DNA from: JAIESQ01 sp964495375
GTDB taxonomy: Bacteria; Planctomycetota; Planctomycetia; Pirellulales; JAEUIK01
Length of the DNA stretch: 64,000 nucleotides
Assembly (NCBI GenBank): GCA_964495375.1
Contig: CAZBWM010000011.1
Span: 1-64,000 of the forward strand
Direction: 5' to 3'
Shown here: positions 48,872 through 58,222 of the stretch, in pieces
How the letters are laid out: every line of letters starts with the position of its first letter
Position numbering within the stretch: the first letter of the stretch is position 1
Translations under genes and position numbers: made by a program
The notes under the pieces: generated by a model
What the model saw: only the letters and a program-made list of their open reading frames with translations
Told to the model about the DNA's origin: nothing
Databases searched by the model: none

Positions 48872-51730
48872 ATGGAACCGCTCATCGATCGCCCCAATTC
48901 TCCGGCAAGTGCCGGTTCGCCAGCCGCGGCCGCCCCTGCAGCGCAAACCACGGCCATGTCACCGTCTGATGCCTCGCCACCGGCCGCTCATGCGCGCCCG
49001 CTCGCGGAACTGTTCGCCGAACTCGGCGCCGACTCCGAGCGGGGGCTCACGGCCGCGGCGGCCACCGACCGGCTGGCAAGCCACGGACCCAATCGCCTGG
49101 CCGAAGCGCCCCCTATTCCGCTCTGGCGCAAACTGCTCGATGAATTCAAAGACCTGGTGATCTGGATTCTGATCGTCGCGGCGATCATCTCTGGGCTGCT
49201 CGGCGAGTGGATCGACAGCGTCGCCATCGTGGCGATCGTGCTGATCAATGGGCTGATTGGCTTTTTTCAGAAGCGCAGCGCCGAGCGGGCGATCGCCGCG
49301 CTGATGGAGATGTCGGCGCCGATGGCGCGGGTGGTGCGCGACGGTCACGTAACGAGCATTCCGGCCGAAGAGATTGTCGTTGGCGATGCGTTGGATCTGG
49401 AAGCCGGCGACCGCGTGCCAGCCGACGCACGGCTGGTGCGCTCATTCTCTCTGGCTGCGCAGGAGGCAGCCCTCACTGGCGAAAGCGTGCCGGTCGAAAA
49501 GTCGCCGGCCGACGACCTCGCCCGGCAACTGCCGATCGGCGATCGGCACAACATGATCTACCTGGGCACCGCAATCACCGCCGGCAAGGGGCGCGCCGTC
49601 GTGACCGCGACCGGAATGGCGACCGAATTGGGCCACATCGCGAAGCTGCTCGAGCAACAGGGCATTGAACCGACACCACTCGAGCGACGCCTGCACGCGC
49701 TAGGGCGCATTCTCATCGTCGCCTGCCTGGCGATCGTGGCCGTGGTGTTCGCCATGCAGTGGTGGCGGCATGGCAACTTCATCGATGCGTTCATGCTTTC
49801 GGTGAGCCTGGCCGTGGCGGCCGTGCCCGAGGGCTTACCGGCCGTGGTCACCATTGCTTTGGCGCTGGGGCTGCGGCGGATGGCGCGGCGCAACGCGCTG
49901 GTGCGCAAGTTGCCGAGCGTCGAGACGCTGGGCTCGGTGACGGTCATCTGTTCGGACAAGACCGGTACGTTGACGCGCAACGAGATGACCGTGCGCGAGC
50001 TGGTCGTCGGGGCCCAGCATTACCAGGTGAGCGGCTCCGGCTACGCGCCGACAGGTGATTTCCGCCGCGCTGCCACGAACGGGAATGCCGCCGGCGCCAA
50101 GACCGCGGCCGAAACGTCCGCGGTCGATCCGGCGGCCGAGCCCGACTTGCGGCGCGCCTTGCTGGCCGGCGCCTGGTGCAACAATGCACAGCTCATCGCG
50201 CCAGGCGAAGGGCGCGGCGATTGGACCGTGCTCGGCGATCCGACCGAGGCGGCCCTGTTGGTCGTCGCGCGCAAGGCGGGCATTGAAGACCTGCCACGCG
50301 ACGCGGCCCTGCTGCACGAGATCCCCTTTGATTCGACGCGCAAGATGATGTCGGTGGTGATTGCCGACGAGCGCGAAGGGCGCGTGTTATACGCCAAAGG
50401 GGCGCCCGAAATGCTGCTGCAAGCCTGCACGTCGCTCGAACAAGCGGGCAGGCCGGCGCCCCTGGACGACACCCGCCGGCAGGCGCTTCTCGATCAGGCG
50501 CTCGAAATGGCAGGCCGGGCGCTGCGTGTGCTGGCCGTGGCATATCGCCCCGATCCGCCGGACGCAGGCAGTGCCGACCTCGAACGCGAGCTCGTTTTCC
50601 TGGGCCTGGTCGGCATGATGGACCCGCCGCGCGAAGAAGCCAAGGGGGCCGTGGCCACGTGCCGTACCGCCGGCATTCGCCCTGTGATGATCACCGGCGA
50701 TCATCGCGCCACGGCTCTGGCGATCGGCCGCGAGCTCGGGCTGGCCGACGCCGACGATCGCGCGCTGTTGGGCGAAGAAGTCGATCATCTGACCGACGAG
50801 CAACTCGCCGAGCAGGCGCCCGACGTGGCCGTTTATGCGCGGACTTCGGCGGAACACAAATTGCGCATTGTGCGCGCCTGGCGCTCGCGCGGTCAGGTCG
50901 TGGCCATGACCGGCGACGGTGTGAACGACGCCCCGGCCGTCAAATCGGCCGATGTCGGTATCGCCATGGGCATCACCGGCACCGACGTCACCAAGGAAGC
51001 GGCCGACATCGTGCTGGTCGACGACAACTTCGTGTCGATCGTCGGCGCGGTCGAAGAAGGGCGCGTCATCTTCGACAACATTCAGAAGGTGCTGCAGTTC
51101 CTGCTCTCGTGCAACTTCGGTGAAATCGTCCTGGTGTTCGTGTCGAGCTTGCTGGGCTGGCCCGCGCCGCTGCTGCCGATCCAGTTGTTGTGGATCAATC
51201 TGGTGACCGACGGGCTGCCGGCCTTGGCGTTGTCGGTCGAACCGGCCGAACCCGACATCATGCAACGCGCGCCGCGAGCGCCCAGCGCGTCGATCTTGCC
51301 GCCGCAGTTGGGGCTCGTGATCGTGCTGCAAGGCTTAACCGTGGCGGCCGCCGGCCTGCTGGCTTTCGCGCTGGGTATGCACTGGCACGATAACGACGCC
51401 GAGCATGCCAGAGCGATCGCCTTTTGCGTGCTGGTGTTTGCCGAGCTGTTTCGTTCGCTGGCCGCCCGCAGCCCTACGCAAACGATGTTCGGCCGGGGGT
51501 TGTTCTCGAACCCGGCACTGCTCGTGGCCGTGGCGGTTTCGGCAATGCTGCAACTGGGGGTCATGTCGCTGCCAGTGACACGGCGAGTATTTGGCATCCC
51601 CGAAGAATCGTGGAACGATTGGCTGTTGATCGGCGGGCTGTCTCTGGTGCCGGTGACGCTGCTAGAAACGTTCAAGCTGATCCGCAGCGGTTGGGCCAGG
51701 CTACGGGGAATCGCCGCGAAGCCTGCCTAA
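48872..51730 (+). CDS. Ca2+-type P-type ATPase
   Basis: The 952-residue pump has the cation ATPase N-terminal domain (about 45-110), the TGES actuator motif in ALTGESVPVEK near 201, M4 with AAVPEGLPAVVTIAL, the phosphorylated Asp in CSDKTGTLTRNEM near 362, KGAPE in the nucleotide domain, the hinge VAMTGDGVNDAPAVKSADVGIAMG (in parts) near 679, and the C-terminal membrane domain. PEGLP in M4 fits SERCA/PMR1-like calcium or sodium pumps. The first 40 residues are Ala/Pro-rich and may be overcalled. It lies between a Usp gene and a NarL-type system. Confidence 0.93.
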   Translation: MEPLIDRPNSPASAGSPAAAAPAAQTTAMSPSDASPPAAHARPLAELFAELGADSERGLTAAAATDRLASHGPNRLAEAPPIPLWRKLLDEFKDLVIWILIVAAIISGLLGEWIDSVAIVAIVLINGLIGFFQKRSAERAIAALMEMSAPMARVVRDGHVTSIPAEEIVVGDALDLEAGDRVPADARLVRSFSLAAQEAALTGESVPVEKSPADDLARQLPIGDRHNMIYLGTAITAGKGRAVVTATGMATELGHIAKLLEQQGIEPTPLERRLHALGRILIVACLAIVAVVFAMQWWRHGNFIDAFMLSVSLAVAAVPEGLPAVVTIALALGLRRMARRNALVRKLPSVETLGSVTVICSDKTGTLTRNEMTVRELVVGAQHYQVSGSGYAPTGDFRRAATNGNAAGAKTAAETSAVDPAAEPDLRRALLAGAWCNNAQLIAPGEGRGDWTVLGDPTEAALLVVARKAGIEDLPRDAALLHEIPFDSTRKMMSVVIADEREGRVLYAKGAPEMLLQACTSLEQAGRPAPLDDTRRQALLDQALEMAGRALRVLAVAYRPDPPDAGSADLERELVFLGLVGMMDPPREEAKGAVATCRTAGIRPVMITGDHRATALAIGRELGLADADDRALLGEEVDHLTDEQLAEQAPDVAVYARTSAEHKLRIVRAWRSRGQVVAMTGDGVNDAPAVKSADVGIAMGITGTDVTKEAADIVLVDDNFVSIVGAVEEGRVIFDNIQKVLQFLLSCNFGEIVLVFVSSLLGWPAPLLPIQLLWINLVTDGLPALALSVEPAEPDIMQRAPRAPSASILPPQLGLVIVLQGLTVAAAGLLAFALGMHWHDNDAEHARAIAFCVLVFAELFRSLAARSPTQTMFGRGLFSNPALLVAVAVSAMLQLGVMSLPVTRRVFGIPEESWNDWLLIGGLSLVPVTLLETFKLIRSGWARLRGIAAKPA

Positions 51731-52002
51731 CCCCCTTCTCTGCTGTTCGGCCCGCCGGACAAAAGCATCGTGAATAGCGGTTCATCTGGTCTACTCCGCG
51801 GTTGAGTATCGCGACCGAAAAAACACTTCCAGCAGGCAATTACAAATTCGCAAGCTTCCTGGCGATTCGGCGAGTGACTAGGGAGTCTTCCTACAATAGA
51901 GGAAGCGAGTGCGTGTGGGCCGCTGGGGGAAGCGCCACGTCTTTGGGGGAGCGCGCCAAGGCACCGTACTCAATTTTGGCAGCCCGCTGTCTTGGATTGC
52001 GC

Positions 52003-52650
52003 ATGTCGACACGCATTTTGATTGTGGACGATCACCCCTTGGTACGGCAGGGGCTCACCGGTTTGATTTCGACGCAACCCGATTTCGAGATTTGCGGGGA
52101 GGCGAGCGGGATTGTCGAAGCGCAAGAGCTGGTGGCGACGACGCGGCCGGACGTGGCCATCATCGACCTGACGCTCAAGGACGGCAACGGCATCGAGCTC
52201 ATCAAGCTTCTGAAGGAGCGGTGCCCCGAGCTCAAAATGCTCGTGATTTCGATGCACGATGAGTCGCTGTTTGCCGAGCGCGCGCTGCGCGCCGGCGCGG
52301 CCGGCTACGTCAGCAAGCAGGAGGCGATCCGCACCGTCGTGCAGGCGGTGCGCACCATTCTGGCCGGGAGGTTGTACCTCAGTCCCACGATGACCGAGCG
52401 GATGGTACATCTGGCCGTGGGGGTGCGCGGCGAGGGGCTGAGTTCGCCGCTCGAGCGCTTGACCGATCGAGAAATCGAGATCTTCGAGATGATCGGTCGA
52501 GGCCTCACCAGTCGCCAGATTGCCCAGCAACTGAATCTCAGCCCGAAGACCGTCGAAACCCATCGCGAACGCGTCAAAGAAAAGCTCGAACTGAAAAACA
52601 CGGTCGAGCTGACCACGCACGCGGTGCAATGGGTGTTGGAAAGCCACTGA
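52003..52650 (+). CDS. NarL/LuxR-type response regulator
   Basis: From ATG 52003 the protein has 215 residues. The receiver reads MSTRILIVDDHPLVRQGLTG, with the phosphoacceptor in DVAIIDLTLKDGNGIEL at about 55 and the Lys in GYVSKQEAI. The C-terminal DNA-binding domain has LTDREIEIFEMIGRGLTSRQ and LNLSPKTVETHRERVKEKL, the LuxR helix-turn-helix. It precedes the sensor kinase gene by 70 bases, so the two form a NarL/NarX-type pair. The ORF is open to 51802, but the receiver start decides for 52003. A TACAAT box lies at 51892-51897. Confidence 0.93.
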   Translation: MSTRILIVDDHPLVRQGLTGLISTQPDFEICGEASGIVEAQELVATTRPDVAIIDLTLKDGNGIELIKLLKERCPELKMLVISMHDESLFAERALRAGAAGYVSKQEAIRTVVQAVRTILAGRLYLSPTMTERMVHLAVGVRGEGLSSPLERLTDREIEIFEMIGRGLTSRQIAQQLNLSPKTVETHRERVKEKLELKNTVELTTHAVQWVLESH

Positions 52651-52660
52651 TCGCGTCGCA

Positions 52661-52703
52661 GCGCCCGGCGCCCCCCACGCGGGCGACGGCCGGCGCCGGG
52701 CGC
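52661..52703. repeat. 12-bp perfect GC hairpin between regulator and kinase
   Basis: GCGCCCGGCGCC and GGCGCCGGGCGC are exact inverted copies around a 19-nt loop. The hairpin fills the 70-base gap between the response regulator and kinase genes. There is no T-run. It may adjust expression of the two partners. Confidence 0.75.
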
Positions 52704-52720
52704 GCGGAATTCAACCACCG

Positions 52721-54421
52721 ATGAATTCGAACACGGGTCATTCGTTTCGCAAGGCGACGGCCGTCGGGCTGACCCTGATCGTGCTGTTACTCGTCATCAA
52801 CATGCTGGTGTCGCAGTGGAACACTCGCCGGTTGATTGAGAACGGGCACAAAGTGGCGCACACGCAGCGCGTGTTGACCACGCTCGAAGAGGTGCTGGCC
52901 CGGGTGACCGAAGCTGAAACGAGTGAGCGCGGGTTCTTGATCACGAGTGATGCCAACTACCTGACTTCCTATCAGTTGGCCATCGATCGCACGGGAGAGA
53001 CGTTCGAGCGACTGCTGGGTCTCACGGTCGACGATCGAGCTCAAACGGCGCAGGTTCACGCGCTGCAAAAGCGCGTGCGAGCCCGGTTTGACGAGCTGCG
53101 GCAAGCGATCGCGGCGCAGCGTTCGGGCGGTTTTGACGCGGCGCGGTACTCGGTGTCGACCAATCATGGCCGCGAGCTAATGGGCGAAATGCTCGAGCTG
53201 GTGGGCACGATGCAAACCGGCGAGGAAGCGGCGCTCGCGTCCCGTTCCCAGGAATCGCAGCGCAGCGCCCAGGTGACGATGATCACGGACCTCGTCGGGT
53301 CGCTGCTGGGCGTCGGCATGGTCGGCGTGGCGGTGCTACTCTTCCGTCGCGAATTGGCCCATCGCCAGCGCGCCCAGGATGCAGGTCTCCGCCTGGCGGC
53401 CATCGTCGAGTCGTCCGACGATGCCATCGTCAGCAAGACTCTCGACGGCCTGATCATGAGCTGGAACGCCGGCGCGAGGCGCGTCTACGGCTACACGGCC
53501 GAAGAGGTGCTCGGACGCCCGATTACTTTGCTCTGTCCACCCGAGCGCCGCGACGAAGTTCAGATCAACATGGAACGTGTGCGCCGCGGCGAGCATATCG
53601 AGCACTTCGAGCCGACTCGCATTCGCAAGGACGGGGAGCGCATCGACGTGTCGCTGCGCATCTCGCCGCTCAAGGACAGCAGTGGCGCCGTGATTGGCGC
53701 ATCGGCCATCGCGCGCGACGTCACCGAACGCAAAGTGTTGCAGCGCGAAGTACTCGAGATCGCCGCCCGTGAGCAACAACGGATTGGCCAGGACTTGCAC
53801 GATGGCACCGGTCAAGAATTGACGGGCCTGGCCATGGTGGCCGAGCGGCTGACGGGGGATTTGAGCGGGCAGGGGCTGCCGCAGGCGGCCACGGCGGCGC
53901 GAATCGTCGACGGACTCGAGGAAGCGCTCAGCCACGTTCGCTCGCTTTCCAAGGGGCTCGTGCCGGTCGAACTCGACGCCGAAGGGCTGATGGTCGCGCT
54001 GGCCGATCTGGCGTCGCGAACCAGCCAGTTGCCCGACGTGGCTTGCACGCTCGAGTGCGATGAGCCCGTGCGCATTCTCGACAACCAGGCCGCCACGCAT
54101 CTGTATCGCTTGTCGCAAGAGGCGGTCACCAACGCGCTCAAACATGGTCGCGCGCGGCGGATCACACTGAAGCTGACCAGCGATCGCGATTTCATCACCC
54201 TGCAGATTACCGACGACGGCCGTGGCTTCGACGACCGGTGCGACGTGGTCGGAACGGGTCTGCGGATCATGGCTTATCGCGCCGAGTTGATCCGCGGGAA
54301 TCTGACGATTGGCCAGTTGCGGCCGCATGGCACGTCGATCACGTGCAAGCTGCCGCGCCAGCAAGAAGCAGGCCCGGTCGATCGCCAGCAGGTCGACCGA
54401 TCCGGGGCTGCACCCGACTGA
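52721..54421 (+). CDS. Sensor histidine kinase (CHASE3, PAS, HisKA_3)
   Basis: The 566-residue kinase has a first membrane helix (AVGLTLIVLLLVINMLV) and an extracytoplasmic CHASE3 domain with EAETSERGFLITSDANYL. A second helix lies near 190-207, and a PAS domain follows with DDAIVSKTLDGLIMSWN and GASAIARDVTERKVLQRE. The HisKA_3 box EQQRIGQDLHDGTGQELTGL has the phosphorylated His near 363. The HATPase includes HLYRLSQEAVTNALKHGRA and DDGRGFD. The domain set matches NarX/DegS-like kinases that work with LuxR-type regulators, and such a regulator is encoded just upstream. Confidence 0.93.
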   Translation: MNSNTGHSFRKATAVGLTLIVLLLVINMLVSQWNTRRLIENGHKVAHTQRVLTTLEEVLARVTEAETSERGFLITSDANYLTSYQLAIDRTGETFERLLGLTVDDRAQTAQVHALQKRVRARFDELRQAIAAQRSGGFDAARYSVSTNHGRELMGEMLELVGTMQTGEEAALASRSQESQRSAQVTMITDLVGSLLGVGMVGVAVLLFRRELAHRQRAQDAGLRLAAIVESSDDAIVSKTLDGLIMSWNAGARRVYGYTAEEVLGRPITLLCPPERRDEVQINMERVRRGEHIEHFEPTRIRKDGERIDVSLRISPLKDSSGAVIGASAIARDVTERKVLQREVLEIAAREQQRIGQDLHDGTGQELTGLAMVAERLTGDLSGQGLPQAATAARIVDGLEEALSHVRSLSKGLVPVELDAEGLMVALADLASRTSQLPDVACTLECDEPVRILDNQAATHLYRLSQEAVTNALKHGRARRITLKLTSDRDFITLQITDDGRGFDDRCDVVGTGLRIMAYRAELIRGNLTIGQLRPHGTSITCKLPRQQEAGPVDRQQVDRSGAAPD

Positions 54422-54694
54422 CGCCGGCGCGACTCCCCTGCTAAGCGTCGATCCCGGAACCTCTCGCGCTCGGGGGTCAGGGATTCACCTAGCTGTTTCT
54501 CAGGTTCACTCGTACCACCTCGCGACGTGAATCCCCCACGGGCAAAGGGCCGAATGTCCCAGTCGCCGGTGGTGAACTCACCGATCAGTCGAGTCGATGG
54601 CGCTTCCTAGGATTCAAGAGCACCCGCAGCAAGGCTTGCCGTGGGACGCTGCGTGGCGAAGTAACGCCACACGATCAACGACAGGGAAGCCAGC

Positions 54695-55006
54695 ATGAAT
54701 ACCGATCGAATGAACTTGCAGTGCGGCTTGAGTCGACTGGCGGATCACGCCGCCCTGCTCACGAGCCGCGCAGCGTATCGCAATCGGGGTTCACCAGCCG
54801 TGGCCCGCGAGCTGTCCGCCCTGGCGCGCCGGCGAGAGACCACCGCTGGGGGCGCGTCGAGCCGTGATGGCGCCGACGAGCTCGCTTGCTTGAGTCTCCT
54901 GACGGTCGACCAGACCGACGCGGACGCCGATCGCGACGTTTGTCACCTCGCGCTGCTGGCGACAAGTGACGACCCACACGACCACGGCCTACTGCGCACG
55001 CCCTAG
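54695..55006 (+). CDS. Possible small protein of unknown function
   Basis: The ORF encodes 103 residues starting MNTDRMNLQCGLSRLADHAA. AGGGAAG lies 9 bases before the ATG, which is the best support. The content is Ala/Arg/Asp-rich, with no motif I recognise, and the C-terminus is irregular. It sits between the kinase and the SulP transporter on the same strand. It may be real or a chance ORF in GC-rich DNA. The 270 bases before it hold only a 9-bp inverted repeat (54480-54488 and 54527-54535). Confidence 0.35.
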   Translation: MNTDRMNLQCGLSRLADHAALLTSRAAYRNRGSPAVARELSALARRRETTAGGASSRDGADELACLSLLTVDQTDADADRDVCHLALLATSDDPHDHGLLRTP

Positions 55007-55102
55007 TTAGCGCTTCGCCCGCGAAATCCCTGTGGGGCGCGGTCGGCACTGAGACTCAAGTCCATCCCTACCCCCGAAACCCCAACCTTGATAGCAAGCA
55101 AC

Positions 55103-56857
55103 ATGGCCACGACAGTCATTCTGGAAACAAAGCTGAGGACAGTGCGCGACGAGCCGGCTCGCGTCATCGAGAAACCGCAAAACGGCCTGCAAGGGTTACG
55201 ACACTGGCGCCACGACCTCCGCGCCGGATTTATGGTCGCCTTGATCTCGCTCCCGTTCTCGATGGGGATTGCGATGACCTCAGGCGCGCCGCCGGTGTGC
55301 GGGATCGTGTCGGCGATCATCGCTGGCTTTCTGTTGCCCTTTCTCGGCGGCTCCTATGTGACGATCAGCGGACCGGCGGCCGGCCTGGCGCCGGTGCTGT
55401 ACGCCGGCATGATCGGGCTGGGCGGAGGCGACCTGGCGATCGGTTATCCGCGCGTGCTCGTGGCCATTTGCATCGCGGGGGCGTTGCAGTTGGTGCTGGC
55501 GAAGTTTCGCGTCGCGCGGCTGAGCGCCATTTTCCCGGCCGCGGCCATCGAGGGCATGCTGGCGGCAATCGGACTGATGATCATCGTCAAGCAAATCCCC
55601 TTGTTTTTTGGTCACCCGTTTGCGGCCCATGAATTTTGGGGGGTTCTCGAAGAGATTCCGTTCCAACTCAGCCTGCTGGACCCGCAAGTATTCGGACTGG
55701 GGATCGCCTGCCTGGTACTGATCTTCGGTCTCGCGGCGGTTCCGAGTCGACTGCTGAAGGTGATGCCGCCGCCGGTGTGGGCGTTCTTTCTGGGCACGCT
55801 GGGAGCTGGACTGTTCCTGAATTTGAAACCGGGTTCGCTCATTAACGTGCCCGAGGCTCCGTTGGCCAACGGGATCGTGCTCCCCGATTTCGCGGGTGTG
55901 TTTGGCGACCACTCGCTCTGGCTCAACCTGTCGTTGCTGGTCGTCACCTTGGTGCTGATCGACGGCACGGAATCGTTGGCCACGATCGCGGCGGTCGACA
56001 AGCTCGACCCGTTTCGGCGGAAGTCGAATCCCGATCGCACCCTGTCGGCGATGGGCGTCTCGAACATGGCCTCGAGCGTGCTGGGAGGCTTGACCATTAT
56101 CCCGGGCATCGTCAAAAGCACGGCGAACATTCTGGGTGGCGGCCGCACGCAGTGGGCGAACTTCTATAACGCCAGTTTCCTGCTGGTGTTTCTTGTGTTC
56201 GGCCGCAACTTGATCAACCTGGTGCCGATGTGCGTGCTGGCCTCGATCCTGGTGTTCGTCGGCTACAAGCTGTGCGGGCCCAAGGTGTGGAAGCACGTGG
56301 CCATGATTGGCAAGGAACAATTCGCCATCTTCACGGTCACCGTGTTGGTCACGGTTTCGACGGACCTCTTGCTGGGCATCGGCGTGGGCGTGGCGATGAA
56401 GTACGGCTTTTGCCTGTGGAATCACTTGTCCGACGCCGTGGTGCGACCGAGCAATCCGCGGGGTCTCGCGGCACTTTTGGCCGATCCGCTGCGCAATCCG
56501 GTGACCGAACGCCGGTTTAAGGATGGCATTTACGATCTCTACTTGCGCCGCCCGGTGGTCTGCTTCAACCTGTTTCATTTGATCCGCGAAATGGATCGCA
56601 TTCCGCCTGATGCCGCGGCCGTACGCCTGCATCTGACCGACGACGTCTCGATGGTCGATCACACGAGCTGCGAGAACCTGTTCCATTACCTGGAGCACTT
56701 CAACTCTCACGACGACAAGCCGAGTCTGGAGATTCGCGGGTTCGAGCGAATGCGTCGCCTGTCCAGCGACGATACGTGCATCCGCATGGCCGATCGAGGG
56801 CCGCAAGCCGTGGGAGCCACGCTTAACGAGATCACCGATGTTTCGCACGCTACTTAG
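55103..56857 (+). CDS. SulP-family anion transporter with STAS domain
   Basis: The protein of 584 residues is a SulP transporter. It shows the family start LRHWRHDLRAGFMVALISLP, then GSYVTISGPAAGLAPVLYAG, ALQLVLAKFRVARLSAIFP, GTESLATIAAVDKLDPFRR and GGLTIIPGIVKSTANILGGGRT. The C-terminal about 100 residues form a STAS domain (VAAVRLHL-type strand, DHTSCENLFHYLEH). SulP proteins carry sulfate, bicarbonate or other anions; the DPFRRKSN and IIPGIVKS region resembles bicarbonate-type members. The next gene, a Usp, starts 20 bases before its stop. The ATG at 55088 is an alternative. Confidence 0.9.
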   Translation: MATTVILETKLRTVRDEPARVIEKPQNGLQGLRHWRHDLRAGFMVALISLPFSMGIAMTSGAPPVCGIVSAIIAGFLLPFLGGSYVTISGPAAGLAPVLYAGMIGLGGGDLAIGYPRVLVAICIAGALQLVLAKFRVARLSAIFPAAAIEGMLAAIGLMIIVKQIPLFFGHPFAAHEFWGVLEEIPFQLSLLDPQVFGLGIACLVLIFGLAAVPSRLLKVMPPPVWAFFLGTLGAGLFLNLKPGSLINVPEAPLANGIVLPDFAGVFGDHSLWLNLSLLVVTLVLIDGTESLATIAAVDKLDPFRRKSNPDRTLSAMGVSNMASSVLGGLTIIPGIVKSTANILGGGRTQWANFYNASFLLVFLVFGRNLINLVPMCVLASILVFVGYKLCGPKVWKHVAMIGKEQFAIFTVTVLVTVSTDLLLGIGVGVAMKYGFCLWNHLSDAVVRPSNPRGLAALLADPLRNPVTERRFKDGIYDLYLRRPVVCFNLFHLIREMDRIPPDAAAVRLHLTDDVSMVDHTSCENLFHYLEHFNSHDDKPSLEIRGFERMRRLSSDDTCIRMADRGPQAVGATLNEITDVSHAT

Positions 56858-57746
56858 CCCGATTGACGGTTCGCCCTCGAGTGAGCACGTGTTGCCGATC
56901 GCGCTGGGCATTGCCGCCCGCGCTCGGGCGACGCTACACGTGGCTTTGGTCCATGTGCCCGACGTGTACGGCGACGCGGCGGCGGCATTCTGGGAGAATT
57001 CCGACACGGAGGGCAAGTACCACGAAGACAAGTACCTGGCGTCGTTGCGCCAGCGGCTGCGTGAAGTGTCCGAGTCTCGGGTCGAGATTCATCACCTGGA
57101 AGGAACCGTTCCCGAAACCCTCGCTGGCGAAGTTACCGAGCGAGGCATCGACCTGGTGATCATCAACGCGCACGGCTGGGGCTACGTGTCGCGCGCCGTG
57201 ATGGGGAGCGTCTCCGACTACTTGATGCGGCATCTCTCGGTGCCACTGCTGGTGCTGCACGCGCCGCCGGATGACGAACCAGATCTGTCGCGGCACGTTG
57301 CTGTTCGTCGGGTGCTCGTTCCGCTCGATGGATCGCTGCTGGCGGAGAGCATTCTGCCACCGGCACGTGCGCTGGGCGGCCTGTGGCAGGCCGCATACCG
57401 ATTGCTGCGCGTCGTGTCGCCGCCGGGATCATTCTGGAGCTGGCAGAGCGGCGCCGAAGCCAGCGCCCCGTCGGGACCGCTCGGTGCCGCCCACGACGCT
57501 GCGACGACCTACCTCGGCGCGTTGGCCGACGAACTGCGTAAAGAGTCGCTCGAAGTCGAGACCTGCGTGCGAGTCGCCCACAACCCGGCCGGTACGATTC
57601 TCGACGAAGCACGCTCGGCCGAGTGCGATGTAATCGCCATCGCCACGCATGGCCGTGGCGGCCTGAATCGGCTGTTGTGGGGGAGCGTTGCGGACAAAGT
57701 CATTCGTGGTGCTGCGACGCCCGTGCTGGTACGCAATTCGTCGTGA
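56838..57746 (+). CDS. Double-domain universal stress protein, coupled to SulP
   Basis: The 302-residue protein has two UspA-like domains. The first starts MFRTLLSPIDGSPSSEHVLP and ends VSDYLMRHLSVPLLVLHAPP. The second starts VRRVLVPLDGSLLAESILPPA and has CDVIAIATHGRGGLNRLLWG and SVADKVIRGAATPVLVRNS, the classic ATP-binding G-x2-G-x9-G(S/T) end. Its start lies within the last 20 bases of the SulP gene, so translation is coupled and the protein may regulate that transporter. Together with the Usp at 47918 it brackets the pump and sensor genes. Confidence 0.93.
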   Translation: MFRTLLSPIDGSPSSEHVLPIALGIAARARATLHVALVHVPDVYGDAAAAFWENSDTEGKYHEDKYLASLRQRLREVSESRVEIHHLEGTVPETLAGEVTERGIDLVIINAHGWGYVSRAVMGSVSDYLMRHLSVPLLVLHAPPDDEPDLSRHVAVRRVLVPLDGSLLAESILPPARALGGLWQAAYRLLRVVSPPGSFWSWQSGAEASAPSGPLGAAHDAATTYLGALADELRKESLEVETCVRVAHNPAGTILDEARSAECDVIAIATHGRGGLNRLLWGSVADKVIRGAATPVLVRNSS

Positions 57747-57780
57747 CGCGATTTGCCTCGTCAGACCTCGTGGTGAACTC

Positions 57781-58083
57781 ATGAAAACCTTGCACTCCTG
57801 GCTGATGCGGTGGCGCGCCAGAAGAGCCACGCGGCAGGTCGCCGTGCGGGCCTATCGAGCCAAGTATCCGGCCGGATTACCCCAACGGGTGGAAACCGTG
57901 GCCGAAGACGACAAGTCGTGGATTGTCCAGGTATTGCACGGCTCGGCCTGGTGCCGGATGGCGAGCTTCTGGGACGTCAGCAAGGCGGACCTGGCCGCCC
58001 GTGAGTTGCACGCTTCGGAACTGAGCCGCTTCTTCACCTGCTCGAAGCTTGGCGGCCGCAAGAATGCCATGCTGGCGACCTAG
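57781..58083 (+). CDS. Small hypothetical protein after the Usp gene
   Basis: From ATG 57781 the protein has 100 residues (MKTLHSWLMRWRARRATRQV). It is basic and helical at the N-terminus and then has WIVQVLHGSAWCRMASFWDV and SKADLAARELHASELSRFFTC. No family is recognised. It lies 34 bases after the Usp gene on the same strand and probably belongs to that transcript. A palindromic repeat begins directly after its TAG stop. The longer ORF from 57688 overlaps the Usp gene and is rejected. Confidence 0.6.
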   Translation: MKTLHSWLMRWRARRATRQVAVRAYRAKYPAGLPQRVETVAEDDKSWIVQVLHGSAWCRMASFWDVSKADLAARELHASELSRFFTCSKLGGRKNAMLAT

Positions 58084-58111
58084 CCCAGAACCGTTCTCGA
58101 GCGGTTCTGGG
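58084..58111. repeat. Palindromic REP-like element, CCCAGAACCG family, copy 2
   Basis: CCCAGAACCG and CGGTTCTGGG pair perfectly around TTCTCGAG. The element is followed by GATCGGCCCT, as in copy 1 (GATAGGCCCT). It begins at the base after the stop codon of the small gene, so it may act as its 3' end. A further palindrome GGCGCTAGCGCC lies at 58128-58139. Confidence 0.85.
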
Positions 58112-58222
58112 ATCGGCCCTTGTCCCGGCGCTAGCGCCCTGGGCTCCGATCTGCTACGATAGACGTGCCGAGTGGCGGGCAGACTGCCACCAGCACGCAG
58201 CCTTACGGAGCTTGTTCGAGCC

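Noticed and set aside
54480..54535. GGGATTCAC...GTGAATCCC inverted repeat as a terminator of the kinase gene
   Set aside because: The arms are only 9 bp with a 38-nt spacer and no T-run, so a terminator role is not supported.
55280..57031. 583-codon leftward ORF covering most of the SulP and Usp genes
   Set aside because: It is antisense to two well-supported genes, is rich in Arg, Gln and His, has no family motif, and is explained by the strong third-position GC bias.
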